Shown: positions 51,965 to 60,687, counted from the first letter of the stretch. The stretch: DNA of 64,000 nt from an uncultured Oscillospiraceae bacterium (GCA_947626315.1 CANQRQ010000004.1:1-64000), one strand, 5' to 3'. Notes: a model not told the origin generated them from the letters alone. Numbers and translations are program-made.

Positions 51965-53506
51965 ATGCCACCGATTTTATGGATCGTTATTATAGCCGTT
52001 GTGGCTGTTATCTGTTTTTTGCTGGGCGTCCAGTACCGGAAAAAGGTCGCCGAGCGTGAAATAGTAAGCGCGGAGGAAGAAGCAAAGCGCATAATAAATG
52101 AATCAATAAAGAGTGCGGAGAGCAAGAAGAGAGAAGCTCTCTTAGAGGCAAAGGAAGAAATACACAAAAGCCGCTCGGAGAACGAGCGGGAGATCAAGGA
52201 GCGCCGCAGCGAGGTACAGAAGCAGGAGCGCCGCCTTCAGCAGAAGGAGGAGAGCCTGGACCGGAAGCTGGACTCCATCGACAAAAAGAACGAGACCCTG
52301 AACAACAAAATTGCCGCCGTCGAAGCGCAGCAGCAGGAAGTGGCCAAGGTCAAGAAGGCCCAGCTGGAAATGCTGGAGAAGATCTCCGGCTTTTCCATCG
52401 AAGAGGCCAAGGCCTATCTGGTCGCCAATGTGCGCGACGAGGTGACCCATGAGATGGCCGTGAAGGTCAAGGAGATCGAGGCCCAGGCCAAGGAAGAGGC
52501 CGACGAGCGCGCCAGAGAGATCGTCGCTACCGCCATCCAGCGCTGCGCCGCCGACCATGCCAGTGAGATCACCGTCTCCGTCGTCCCCCTCCCCAACGAC
52601 GAGATGAAGGGCCGCATCATCGGCCGGGAAGGCCGCAACATCCGCAGCATCGAAACTCTCACCGGCTGCGATCTGATCATCGACGATACCCCCGAGGCCA
52701 TCACCGTCTCCAGCTTTGACCCGGTCCGCCGGGAGGTGGCCCGCATTGCCCTGGAGAAGCTGATCCAGGACGGCCGCATCCACCCCGCCCGGATCGAGGA
52801 GATGGTGGCCAAGGCCCAGCGGGAGGTCAACGCCGTCATCAAGGCCGAGGGCGAGCGCGCCGTGTTCGAGACCAATATCCACGGCATCCACCCGGAGCTG
52901 GTTCGGCTCCTGGGCCGCATGAAGTACCGCACCAGCTACGGCCAGAACGTGCTGAACCACTCCATCGAGGTGTCCCACATCGCGGGGCTCCTGGCCTCCG
53001 AGCTGGGCGTGGACGTGAACGTGGCCAAGCGCGCCGGCCTGCTGCACGATCTGGGTAAGGCCATCGACCATGAGGTAGAGGGCAGCCACGTGACCATCGG
53101 CGTGGACCTGGCCCGCAAGTATAAGGAGTCCGAAGCGGTGATCCACGCCATCGAGGCCCACCACGGCGACGTGGAGCCCCACACCGTGGAGGCCTGCCTG
53201 GTGCAGGCGGCGGACGCGATTTCCGCCTCCCGTCCCGGCGCCCGGCGCGAAAACATCGAGAACTATGTCAAGCGCCTGGAAAAGCTGGAAGAGGTCTCCA
53301 AGAGCTTCCCCGGCATCGCCAGCTCCTATGCCATCCAGGCGGGGCGGGAGATCCGGATCATGGTCAAGCCCGAGGACGTCAGCGAGGACCAGATGGTCCT
53401 GCTGGCCCGGGACATTGCCAAGAAGATCGAGGAAGAGCTCACCTATCCCGGCCAGATCAAGGTCCATCTCCTGCGGGAGACCAAGGCCGTGGATTACGCC
53501 AAGTAA
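51965..53506 (+). CDS. rny: Ribonuclease Y
   Basis: Membrane-bound endoribonuclease starting decay of many mRNAs; about 513 aa. There is an N-terminal membrane helix (about 5-25), a long charged coiled coil (30-200), a KH domain with [29 protein letters not shown] and an HD domain with [13 protein letters not shown] and [12 protein letters not shown]. The start is not certain. ATG 51965 gives a typical N-terminus but is 14 bases from GGAGG, while ATG 51944 overlaps that site. The gene is bracketed by inverted copies of the hairpin repeat. Confidence 0.94.
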   Translation: MPPILWIVIIAVVAVICFLLGVQYRKKVAEREIVSAEEEAKRIINESIKSAESKKREALLEAKEEIHKSRSENEREIKERRSEVQKQERRLQQKEESLDRKLDSIDKKNETLNNKIAAVEAQQQEVAKVKKAQLEMLEKISGFSIEEAKAYLVANVRDEVTHEMAVKVKEIEAQAKEEADERAREIVATAIQRCAADHASEITVSVVPLPNDEMKGRIIGREGRNIRSIETLTGCDLIIDDTPEAITVSSFDPVRREVARIALEKLIQDGRIHPARIEEMVAKAQREVNAVIKAEGERAVFETNIHGIHPELVRLLGRMKYRTSYGQNVLNHSIEVSHIAGLLASELGVDVNVAKRAGLLHDLGKAIDHEVEGSHVTIGVDLARKYKESEAVIHAIEAHHGDVEPHTVEACLVQAADAISASRPGARRENIENYVKRLEKLEEVSKSFPGIASSYAIQAGREIRIMVKPEDVSEDQMVLLARDIAKKIEEELTYPGQIKVHLLRETKAVDYAK

Positions 53507-53514
53507 AAACCCGG

Positions 53515-53541
53515 AAGCCGCAAGGGAATCCTTGCGGCTTC
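53515..53541. repeat. Direct repeat flanking repeat copy 4, left
   Basis: A 27-base palindromic hairpin (AAGCCGCAAGG / CCTTGCGGCTT) nine bases after the RNase Y stop, probably its terminator stem. It matches the right flank at 53762-53788 in 26 of 27 positions. Confidence 0.85.
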
Positions 53542-53761
53542 AGACTGTAGACAAAGCTTCATTCCCTTCGCCGCAGAGCGGCGAAAAGAATTTAAATTGT
53601 TTTTGAGGCAGCTTGCCGCCTCAAAAACACTCTAAGGCGAGCCAAGCGAGCCCTCGCGCCGACCAAACGGGGCAAAGCCCCTGCGATCAGCGCGAGTAAC
53701 TCAAATGCGAGCCCAACGCAGTGGGTCGCATTTGAAGCGTGTCGACTTTGTCGACACGCTC
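53541..53761 (-). repeat. Multi-hairpin dispersed repeat, copy 4 (inverted)
   Basis: About 220 bp of the same element in reverse orientation. From left to right it reads CAGACTGTAGACAAAGC, TCGCCGC/GCGGCGA, GTTTTTGAGGC/GCCTCAAAAAC, the CTCGCGC/GCGCGAG structure, CAAATGCGA/TCGCATTTG and GCGTGTCGAC/GTCGACACGC. It is the compact form without loop modules. It lies between two near-identical copies of a hairpin, as expected for an insertion with target duplication. Confidence 0.93.
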
Positions 53762-53788
53762 AAGCCGCAAGGGGATCCTTGCGGCTTC
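53762..53788. repeat. Direct repeat flanking repeat copy 4, right
   Basis: Second copy of the 27-base hairpin (one difference from the left copy), followed by TATATCAT and then the ribosome site of the next gene. Confidence 0.85.
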
Positions 53789-53814
53789 TATATCATGAGA
53801 GAGGAGCGGAAAGC

Positions 53815-54684
53815 GTGAAAGTATTGAGCTATCTCAGCCGGCGCAGCGGGAAAGCCGCCACGGGCGTCTCCTTTGATGGGGAGCGGGTGTTCAGCCTGGA
53901 GGAGCTGGGCTGGCCCCAGGGGACGGATGTGCTGTCCTTTATCCGGGACCTGGGCTGCGATTTTACCCGGGTGCAGGCGCCTGCCGCGGGGGGCGAGGCG
54001 CTCCGGGACGTGGAGCTGCTGGCCCCGATCCCCCATCCGGCCAACAACGTGATCTGTATCGGCCTCAACTACAGGGACCATGTGGAGGAGTCTGACCGGG
54101 CGGGCATTCTGGAGCCGGCCAAGGCGGAGGCGGCGTATTTCACCAAGCACGTGAACGAGGCGATCCGCCCCGGCGGCGCCATCGACGGGCATTTTGACAT
54201 CTGCGACTCCCTGGATTATGAGTGCGAGCTGGCCGTCATTCTGGGCCGGGACGCCTATCAGGTGAGCCGGGAGGAGGCCGGGGACTTCATTTTCGGCTTC
54301 TCCGTGGCCAACGACGTGACGGCCCGGAACATCCAGAAGGGCCGGGGCCAGTGGTTCTTCGGCAAGAGCCTGGACAGCTTCTTCCCTATGGGGCCCTGGA
54401 TCGTCACCCGGGACGAGCTGGGGGCCGCGCCGGACCTGGCCATCCGCTCCTTTGTGAACGGGGAGCCGCGGCAGAACAGCCGCACCAGCTGCCTGATCCA
54501 CAGCGTGGCGGAGATCATCGAGGACCTGAGCCGGGGGATCACCCTCCGGGCCGGGACCATCATCGCCACCGGCACCCCCTCCGGCGTGGGCATGGGCTTT
54601 GACCCGCCCCGCTATCTGCGGAGCGGGGACCGGGTCCGCTGTGAGATCGAGGGCATCGGCGCGCTGGAAAACAGCGTCCGCTGA
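53815..54684 (+). CDS. Fumarylacetoacetate hydrolase family protein
   Basis: Protein of 289 aa in the FAH/HpcE superfamily, which hydrolyses or isomerises C-C bonds of beta-diketo acids with a divalent metal. The core shows VICIGLNYRDHVEESDR, the metal ligands in LDYECELAVILGRDAYQV (Glu pair) and VANDVTARNIQK (Asp), plus GKSLDSFFPMGPWIV and TGTPSGVGMGF. GTG 53815 follows GAGAGGAGCGG. An upstream in-frame codon at 53779 lies in the repeat flank and is rejected. No promoter was identified after the repeat. The substrate is unassigned. Confidence 0.9.
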   Translation: MKVLSYLSRRSGKAATGVSFDGERVFSLEELGWPQGTDVLSFIRDLGCDFTRVQAPAAGGEALRDVELLAPIPHPANNVICIGLNYRDHVEESDRAGILEPAKAEAAYFTKHVNEAIRPGGAIDGHFDICDSLDYECELAVILGRDAYQVSREEAGDFIFGFSVANDVTARNIQKGRGQWFFGKSLDSFFPMGPWIVTRDELGAAPDLAIRSFVNGEPRQNSRTSCLIHSVAEIIEDLSRGITLRAGTIIATGTPSGVGMGFDPPRYLRSGDRVRCEIEGIGALENSVR

Positions 54685-54735
54685 AAAATCCTCCGGCGCG
54701 GGGCCGGAGAGAAGGCATATTTTAGGGAGAGGCAA

Positions 54736-55164
54736 ATGGAGAACGGGAACGGACAGGGTGCGCCCCTGGAGATAAAGGAGAGAGACTTCGGGAAGTACTG
54801 CGGCGTCGTGCTGGAGCAGCTGGGCAAGGGTTACTGCCGGACCGGCTGCCAGATGGAGCAGCACCACCTGAACTACATAGACATTGTCCACGGCGGCGTC
54901 ACCTTCACCCTCATGGACATCGCGGCGGGCAAGGCGGCGCTGAGCCTCCGGGAGGAGGGCAGCACCGTGGTGACCCAGTGCGCCGACGTGCATTTCCTCC
55001 GGCCGGTGCGGAAGGGCCACATCTGCGCCGATGCGCGGGTGGTCAAATCCGGGCGGAAGACGGCCTTCTCCGTGGTGGACCTGCTGGACGAGGCGGGGAC
55101 AGTCTGCGCCCACGGGGAATTTGAGATTTTTTACATCGACAAGAAGAGAAGCAAGCCGGAATAA
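54736..55164 (+). CDS. PaaI-type hotdog thioesterase
   Basis: Protein of 142 aa with the PaaI/YdiI pattern: HHLNYIDIVHGGVTFTLMDIAAGKAAL (catalytic-loop HGG and Asp), then VVTQCADVHFLRPVRKGHICADARVVKSGRKTAFSVVDLLDEAG. It probably hydrolyses an aryl- or acyl-CoA. It is 51 bases after the FAH-family gene and likely in its operon, hinting at a shared small-acid catabolic role. Confidence 0.9.
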   Translation: MENGNGQGAPLEIKERDFGKYCGVVLEQLGKGYCRTGCQMEQHHLNYIDIVHGGVTFTLMDIAAGKAALSLREEGSTVVTQCADVHFLRPVRKGHICADARVVKSGRKTAFSVVDLLDEAGTVCAHGEFEIFYIDKKRSKPE

Positions 55165-55182
55165 CCCGGCCGGACGCGCAAA

Positions 55183-55214
55183 AGGACAGGGGCCTCAAGC
55201 TCCTGTCCTTTCGT
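55183..55214. terminator. Bidirectional terminator
   Basis: AAAGGACAGG / CCTGTCCTTT between the convergent thioesterase and AAA ATPase genes. Confidence 0.75.
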
Positions 55215-55228
55215 ATGTATTTTCCCCT

Positions 55229-56650
55229 TCAGCTCTCGGGGTCCTGGAGGTCCTCCGGCAGGACGGCCATCAGGGCCTCCTTGTCCGGCGCCTCCAGCCC
55301 CGCCACCCGGTTGGACTGGCGGACGACCATATCCTCAAAGCAGTTGCGCACGTCCCGGCCGTTGCCGAAGTTCTCCCCCCGCTCCTGATAGAGCCGGTCA
55401 AAGAGGGCCCGGGCGGCGGTCTCTGCCTCCGGACTGAGCTTATAGCCGTTCTTCTCGCACTGGCCCAGGAAAATGGCCATCAGCTGCTCCCCGGTGTAGT
55501 CCGGGAAGTGGATGTATTTGTTGAAGCGGGATTCCAGCCCCGGGTTGGAGCCGAGGAAGCGCTCCATGGGGCCGTCATACCCGGCCACAATGACCACCAG
55601 ATCGTCCCGGTGGTCCTCCATGGCCTTCAGGACGGTCTCAATGGCCTCCCGGCCAAAGTCGTTCTCCCCGCCGGAGGAGAGGGAATAGGCCTCGTCAATG
55701 AACAGCACGCCCCCCAGGGCGGATTTCACCGCCTCCTGGGTCTTCAGGGCGGTCTGCCCCACGTAGCCCGCCACCAGGCCGGAGCGGTCCACCTCCACCA
55801 GCTGGCCCTTGCTGAGCACGCCGATGGCGGCGTAGAGGCCGCTGATCAGGCGGGCCACGGTGGTCTTGCCGGTGCCGGGGTTGCCGGTGAACACCATGTG
55901 CAGGGACATGGGGGGTACCGGCAGCTGGTTTTCCTGCCGCAGGCGGCGCACCTTCATCAGGTTCACCAGGCTCTTGACGTCCTTCTTTACTTCGTCCAGG
56001 CCCACCAGCGCGTCCAGCTGGGCCATCAGCTCGTCAAAGTCCGGCTTCTTCTCCGGCGCGGCCGCCGGGGGCGGCGCGGCGGGCTCTCCGCCGGCGCTCT
56101 GAGGCTGGACCGGGTGCTTGTCCTTGAAGCTGGGCTCACTGCTGGTCACATAGTCCATAGGGTCCAGCCCCACGCGGGTCTTTTTCACGCCGGCGGTGTC
56201 GCAGATGGCGGAGAGCTTGTCCGCGCACTCTGTGATGAACTCCGCCTCCGCCAGGGTCACGTCGTCATCCGCGGCGGCCAGGCACAGGAGAATGTTGGTG
56301 AGCATCCGGATAAAGGTGCGGGAGGTCTCCGTGCGGCGCCGGGCATCCCGCTCCGCCAGCTCCCAGAAGAAGGCCGGCGGCAGGAACAGGTCCTCCTCGC
56401 AGACGGCGCTGGTCAGGTTCCAGAGCAGCCACTGGGGGTGGGGACGGCCCTTGGAATAGATCTGGTTGGCCAGATCCACATGGTGCTGGCTGATCCCGCC
56501 CGCCCGGCTCCAGAGGGAGAGGGCGCAGCGGGTCATGAAGCGGTCCAGCTCCTCGGCCAGGCCCGCGCCGCCGGCCCGGTAAAAGGCATCGGTGTTGGCC
56601 AGATAGATTTTATGAAACTCCTCGGGGGAGCGGTTCCAGGCGGTAGGCAT
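55229..56650 (-). CDS. CbxX/CfqX-type AAA ATPase with N-terminal helical domain
   Basis: Protein of 473 aa. The C-terminal AAA module resembles SpoVK/CbbX: Walker A GNPGTGKTT (256-264), VDRSGLVAGYVGQTA, Walker B VLFIDEAYSLSSGGENDFG, the arginine-finger region GLESRFNKYIHFPDYT and GNGRDVRNCFEDMVVRQ. The N-terminal 165 residues are helical, with a TerB-like segment AAADDDVTLAEAEFITECAD, joined by a Pro/Ala-rich linker (about 185-205). Such ATPases remodel protein complexes or serve sporulation. The partner here is unknown. Confidence 0.9.
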   Translation of the reverse strand: MPTAWNRSPEEFHKIYLANTDAFYRAGGAGLAEELDRFMTRCALSLWSRAGGISQHHVDLANQIYSKGRPHPQWLLWNLTSAVCEEDLFLPPAFFWELAERDARRRTETSRTFIRMLTNILLCLAAADDDVTLAEAEFITECADKLSAICDTAGVKKTRVGLDPMDYVTSSEPSFKDKHPVQPQSAGGEPAAPPPAAAPEKKPDFDELMAQLDALVGLDEVKKDVKSLVNLMKVRRLRQENQLPVPPMSLHMVFTGNPGTGKTTVARLISGLYAAIGVLSKGQLVEVDRSGLVAGYVGQTALKTQEAVKSALGGVLFIDEAYSLSSGGENDFGREAIETVLKAMEDHRDDLVVIVAGYDGPMERFLGSNPGLESRFNKYIHFPDYTGEQLMAIFLGQCEKNGYKLSPEAETAARALFDRLYQERGENFGNGRDVRNCFEDMVVRQSNRVAGLEAPDKEALMAVLPEDLQDPES

Positions 56651-56687
56651 AGGGCTGGTCTCCTCTCTTTCAGGCGGTCTAATTCGT

Positions 56688-56715
56688 ATTATAAACCAAA
56701 AGCGGCGGCGGTCAA
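56688..56715 (-). promoter_or_regulatory. Promoter of the CbxX-type gene
   Basis: On the minus strand TTGACC (56715-56710), a 16-base spacer and a perfect TATAAT (56693-56688), about 40 bases before the start. It lies just past the end of the small upstream gene. Confidence 0.8.
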
Positions 56716-56724
56716 GCCCTTTCG

Positions 56725-56889
56725 TCAGGGCTGCCGGGGGTTATGCCGCTGCCCGGCGGGATTCCGCTGTTTGCCCGGCATCAGCCGCAGGCCCTGGGCC
56801 TCTGCCCCGGCGGCGGGTTTGGCCGCGCCCACCCGCTTCCAGACGTCTTCAAAGCCCTGGAGGCGGCGGGCAATGTCCTGATCTTTCAT
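56725..56889 (-). CDS. Small basic protein of unknown function (54 aa)
   Basis: Not recognised. A short gene read directly from the sequence begins MKDQDIARRLQGFEDVWKR and continues through an Ala/Gly-rich middle to a basic tail RQP. The ATG at 56889 has a well-spaced AAGGAG site, which distinguishes it from chance frames. It is about 17% Arg and Lys, soluble in appearance and helical at the N-terminus. It sits upstream of the CbxX-type gene and divergent to rsmE. Confidence 0.6.
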   Translation of the reverse strand: MKDQDIARRLQGFEDVWKRVGAAKPAAGAEAQGLRLMPGKQRNPAGQRHNPRQP

Positions 56890-56938
56890 GAAATGCGCTC
56901 CTTATTCCTTTTTCGTTCGCTCCAGTCTATGCCGGCAC

Positions 56939-56967
56939 TTGCAAAGCGGTGCGATCTGTGCGATAAT
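56939..56967 (+). promoter_or_regulatory. Candidate promoter for rsmE
   Basis: TTGCAA (56939-56944), a 17-base spacer and GATAAT (56962-56967), about 45 bases before the start. Confidence 0.6.
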
Positions 56968-57010
56968 ATATCTATAGAAAGCGTTGCAAAAAGCCGGAAC
57001 GGAGGCTGCT

Positions 57011-57742
57011 ATGGCGAGATTTTTTATGGCAGGGACCAATATCCTGGGCGGTATGGCGATCCTGAAGGGGCGGGACGCGGAGCATGTGCATGTGCTGCGG
57101 CTGCGCCCGGGGGAGGACGTGATCATCTGCGACGGACAGGGGACGGATTACAAATGCCGTCTGGTGAAGGCCGAAAAGGAGCAGGTGGAGGCCCAGGTGC
57201 TGGAGATCGTGAAATGCCCCGCGGAGCCCTCGGTGAAGGTCTCCGTGCTCTGCGGCCTGCCCAAAGGGGACCGGACTGATTATATCATCCAGAAGTCCGT
57301 GGAGGCGGGAGCGGAGGAGATCCTCTTCTTTCAGTCGGCCCGCTGCGTGGCCAAGCCTGACAAGCCGGAGAAAAAGCTGGAGCGCTGGCAGCGGATCGCC
57401 GAGGAAGCCGCCAAGCAGTCCGGCCGGGGGATCATTCCCCAGGTGAGCTGGGCGGGGGACCTGGCCGGGGCGCTGGACGCCGCGGTGCAGAAGGATCTGG
57501 CCCTCTTCATGTATGAGACGGGGGAGCGGGAGGCCCTGAACCGGGTGCTGGAGGAAAACCGGAACATTGCCACCGCCGCTATTATCACCGGGCCGGAGGG
57601 GGGCTTTGAGCCCTTTGAGGCGGACCTGGCCCGCATCGCGGGGCTGCATGTCTGCTCTATGGGGGACCGGATCCTCCGTTGCGAGACCGCGCCGGTGGTT
57701 GCCCTGACGGCCCTGATGTACGCTACCGGGAATTTATCCTGA
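57011..57742 (+). CDS. rsmE: 16S rRNA (uracil-1498-N3)-methyltransferase
   Basis: SPOUT-class enzyme of 243 aa that methylates U1498 in the decoding region. A PUA-like N-terminus (about 1-70) is followed by the knot domain with LCGLPKGDRTDYIIQKSVEAGAEEI, the RWQRIAEEAAKQSGRGIIP segment, ITGPEGGFEPFEADLA and the SAM-binding SMGDRILRCETAPVVAL. ATG 57011 follows CGGAGGCTG. Codons further upstream are not supported by the family length. Confidence 0.95.
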   Translation: MARFFMAGTNILGGMAILKGRDAEHVHVLRLRPGEDVIICDGQGTDYKCRLVKAEKEQVEAQVLEIVKCPAEPSVKVSVLCGLPKGDRTDYIIQKSVEAGAEEILFFQSARCVAKPDKPEKKLERWQRIAEEAAKQSGRGIIPQVSWAGDLAGALDAAVQKDLALFMYETGEREALNRVLEENRNIATAAIITGPEGGFEPFEADLARIAGLHVCSMGDRILRCETAPVVALTALMYATGNLS

Positions 57743-57762
57743 GAAGAGAATACGAAAAAGAT

Positions 57763-57798
57763 TGCCGCCCGGGGATGCTTCCCGGGCGGCATATTTTT
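57763..57798. terminator. Terminator after rsmE
   Basis: GCCGCCCGGG-gatgctt-CCCGGGCGGC followed by ATATTTTTTG. It may also serve the convergent DUF4340 gene. Confidence 0.85.
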
Positions 57799-57809
57799 TG
57801 CTCATTTGT

Positions 57810-59252
57810 TCAGCTCAGGACGATGGCGTGGACCGCTTCGATCAGGTCCACCGCCTGGGAGCGGGGGATCAGAGCCACAGGCGCCCCGTCCACCTCCGCC
57901 AGGCAGCGGGTCCCGTCATAGCGGTAGAGATTGATGCGCAGGGTGGGGAAGTTCTCGCTGTCCAGGTGGAGGATCAGGCCGATCTCCTGCTTGTCCGAGG
58001 GCGTTTCCGCGCTGAATTCCTCCGCCGAGAGGGCGGTCAGGGCGGCGCGCAGGGCGTCCACTTCCAGCTCCTCCTCTCCGTAGAACCAGCTTGTCTCGTC
58101 CCCCTCTGTCTGGGCGCTTAGGGCATAGCTCTTACCCTCCAGGGAGACGTCGATCCCGGTCACCGCGTCGAAATCCGCCGTCAGCAGCTCCTTGTGCCGC
58201 AGATCGTCCAAGGAGGCCGCCATCAGCTGCCGGTAGCTGCCGCCGTCTATTTTGTAGACGATGGGGGAGTCGCCCACGCGCACATAGGCGGTGATCTCTT
58301 CCTCCTCGCTCTCCGCGTTCTCCGAATCCTCCGCGGCTTCGCCGGATTCATCGTCCCCGGCGGTCTCCGCCGCCTGGGCGGCCTCTGCCGGGTCGCGGCT
58401 GATGTGCAGGGTGAAGCTCTCCTCCTGCTCCTCCCCGTCCTCACCGTCAGCGGTGTAATCCACGGCCACGGTCAGCTCCGGAGCGTCCAGGCCGTAGCTG
58501 GCCAGCTCCTCCTCCGTGGCGTTGTAGGTCACGTAGTCCTTGGCATCCAGCAGCGTGATGTTGGCCAGATACCCGTTCACCAGGGAGCTGTCCAGAGGCA
58601 GGAGGCCGCCGTCGCGCCGGGTGAAGTAGACATCGTCCTCGCAGAGAGAGTTCCCACTGTCCTCTTCATAAAAGATCTCGTAGTTCTCCGCGCCGCTGAA
58701 ACGCACGGAGCTGGGCTTTTCAAAGCTGGGCAGCTCGTCATGCTGGATCATGTCGCTGAGCACTGCGTCATAGTCGTCCAGCGGGTCCTCGTTCACCAGA
58801 TATACGTTGCCGTCCCCGATGGAGACATAGCGCTTGCCGTCCATCTGGCTGAAGTCCCCCAGCGTGAGCGTCAACTCCCGGTCCCCGGCCGTCAGGCGGA
58901 CGGTGCAGAGGGGTTTTTCCAGCCCGTATTGGCCGAAATCCTCCACGTTTTCAATGACGAAAGCGGCCGTAAAGTCCTCAAAGCGGCTGAGGAAATCCGC
59001 CACTTTCTCCTGGTCCACCGGGAAGGCCTCGTCCCCGTCCCAGAGCCAGCGGCCGTCCCGGTGGAAGGACAGGCTCTCCCCGTCGTACTCCCAGGACAGG
59101 GCAGTGACCGTGTCCGGGGAGATCTCCAGGACGGTCTCGCCGCTGTTTTGGATCTGCTCGGTCTTCTCTTTGAAAAAGCTCAGGCCCACAGTGGCGAGGA
59201 CCGCCACGGCCAGCACGGCCAACAAAACGGCCAGCTTTTTAGACTGCTTCAT
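57810..59252 (-). CDS. DUF4340 domain membrane-anchored protein
   Basis: Protein of 480 aa with one N-terminal membrane helix (about 7-26) and an acidic extracytoplasmic region of two DUF4340-like repeats. The first is seen in VTALSWEYDGESLSFHRDGRWLWDGDEAFPVDQEKV and the second in the C-terminal half. A Glu/Asp-rich low-complexity insert (about 280-320) separates them. It is the last gene of the Gld-like operon and overlaps the preceding gene by 14 bases. In known clusters this protein accompanies GldG-like subunits. Function unknown. Confidence 0.85.
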   Translation of the reverse strand: MKQSKKLAVLLAVLAVAVLATVGLSFFKEKTEQIQNSGETVLEISPDTVTALSWEYDGESLSFHRDGRWLWDGDEAFPVDQEKVADFLSRFEDFTAAFVIENVEDFGQYGLEKPLCTVRLTAGDRELTLTLGDFSQMDGKRYVSIGDGNVYLVNEDPLDDYDAVLSDMIQHDELPSFEKPSSVRFSGAENYEIFYEEDSGNSLCEDDVYFTRRDGGLLPLDSSLVNGYLANITLLDAKDYVTYNATEEELASYGLDAPELTVAVDYTADGEDGEEQEESFTLHISRDPAEAAQAAETAGDDESGEAAEDSENAESEEEEITAYVRVGDSPIVYKIDGGSYRQLMAASLDDLRHKELLTADFDAVTGIDVSLEGKSYALSAQTEGDETSWFYGEEELEVDALRAALTALSAEEFSAETPSDKQEIGLILHLDSENFPTLRINLYRYDGTRCLAEVDGAPVALIPRSQAVDLIEAVHAIVLS

Positions 59253-60687
59253 TCTGGAGCCTCCTTCTTCTCACCGCCACGGCGACGCCAACCCCCAGGA
59301 AAGCCAGCGGGAACACCACGGTCATCAGGGCCTTCAGCAGGGAGGAAGCGGAATCGCTGATCGTCAGATAGTTGTAGTTGAGGGATTTGCTGCGGATGGC
59401 CATGGCCTCCGTCTCCCCGATGAGGGAGGACAGGGCGTTCATCGCCAGGTCCGTGTTGGCTCCGGAGGACAGGGCGTTGTACATGTCCTCCAGGAAGGAC
59501 GAGGAGCTGAACCAGACGATCTGCCCGCCCCCGGCGTCCTCGATCCGGACGGCCAGGGCAAAGGGCCCGTCCGTGTCCTCCGGCTCCTTCTCATAGGTGT
59601 CCAGCGCGTACCCGGCGGCCTTGCTGAAGGCCGTATCGGAGGTGCTGAGCAGAGAAGTGACCGTGTCGTTATTGCCCGACATCTCCAGGCCCTGGGCGAT
59701 GGGGAGGATCGCGTAATAGCGCTCCTCTATGAGGGAGTCGGTGATGGGGTCGCTGTTCAGGTCCGGCAGCAGCACATAGGGCGCCTGGAGGGCGTAGTGC
59801 TCCCGGTCGCCCTCCACCACCACCCCGTCCACGGCGGTCACGCCGTAGGGGCGCAGCAGGCTGTACAGATTCTCCAGCGTGCCGTCCTCGGTGGGCCCGG
59901 CGGCGGCCAGCAGCTTCCCTCCGCCGGAAACGTAGCCGGAGAGCAGCTCCGCCTCCGCCTCGGACAGGTCGCTCTGAGGCGCGTAGATCAGCACGCAGGC
60001 GGCGTCCTGGGGGACCTCGTCCTCCTTCAGCAGGGACAGGGACTGGATCTGAATGTTGTCCTTCTCGATCTGGTCCCGGAAGGTGGCGGGCAGCTCTGCC
60101 TCCCCGTGGCCCTCCAGGGTATAGAGGACGGGCAGCTCCTCCCGCACCACGTAGTCGATGGCGGAGGTGATGGCCCCCTCCCCGTCAAAGGAGGTGCTGT
60201 AGGAGTAGGAGTACAGGTCCGGCTCCTGGATGTAGATGTCCTCATAGCCGATGTACCGGCTGCGCTCCCCGCTCACCACCACCAGGCTGTTGTTCTGCAC
60301 CGTCTCGTCGGTGTACTGGGCGGCAAAGGTGGGGTAGACGTCCGGGTTGCGCTTGACCACAGAGATGTGGTCGGACAGGCTGTCATATTTGCTCAGAAGG
60401 GTCTCGATCACCGCGTCCTCCTGGCCGGCCTGGACGATCCAATAGAGGGTCACGTCCTGCTGGAGATTGTTTACCACCACCTTGGTGTTGCTGGTGATGG
60501 AGTAGAGCTTGGAGGCGCTGATGTCAAATTTGGTGGCGGAGGCGGGCAGCAGGGAAACAAAGATATTTACCACCAGCAGGATGGCCAGCACCAGGGCGCT
60601 GACGGCCAGGGAATAGGTCCCGCCCCGCAGGGCCAGCTGGCCGCCGCTCTCGGAGGGCTTGAAAAGCCGGAATTTTTTCTTCTCCAT
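59239..60687 (-). CDS. GldG-like ABC auxiliary membrane protein
   Basis: Protein of 482 aa with a membrane helix near the N-terminus (about 24-47), a large extracytoplasmic ABC_transp_aux-type domain and a C-terminal helix (about 447-470). Typical parts are FDISASKLYSITSNTKVVVNNL, LPVLYTLEGHGEAELP and GGGKLLAAAGPTEDG. It resembles GldG of gliding Bacteroidetes, though gliding is not expected here. It overlaps the permease gene by a single base. Confidence 0.88.
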   Translation of the reverse strand: MEKKKFRLFKPSESGGQLALRGGTYSLAVSALVLAILLVVNIFVSLLPASATKFDISASKLYSITSNTKVVVNNLQQDVTLYWIVQAGQEDAVIETLLSKYDSLSDHISVVKRNPDVYPTFAAQYTDETVQNNSLVVVSGERSRYIGYEDIYIQEPDLYSYSYSTSFDGEGAITSAIDYVVREELPVLYTLEGHGEAELPATFRDQIEKDNIQIQSLSLLKEDEVPQDAACVLIYAPQSDLSEAEAELLSGYVSGGGKLLAAAGPTEDGTLENLYSLLRPYGVTAVDGVVVEGDREHYALQAPYVLLPDLNSDPITDSLIEERYYAILPIAQGLEMSGNNDTVTSLLSTSDTAFSKAAGYALDTYEKEPEDTDGPFALAVRIEDAGGGQIVWFSSSSFLEDMYNALSSGANTDLAMNALSSLIGETEAMAIRSKSLNYNYLTISDSASSLLKALMTVVFPLAFLGVGVAVAVRRRRLQNEAV

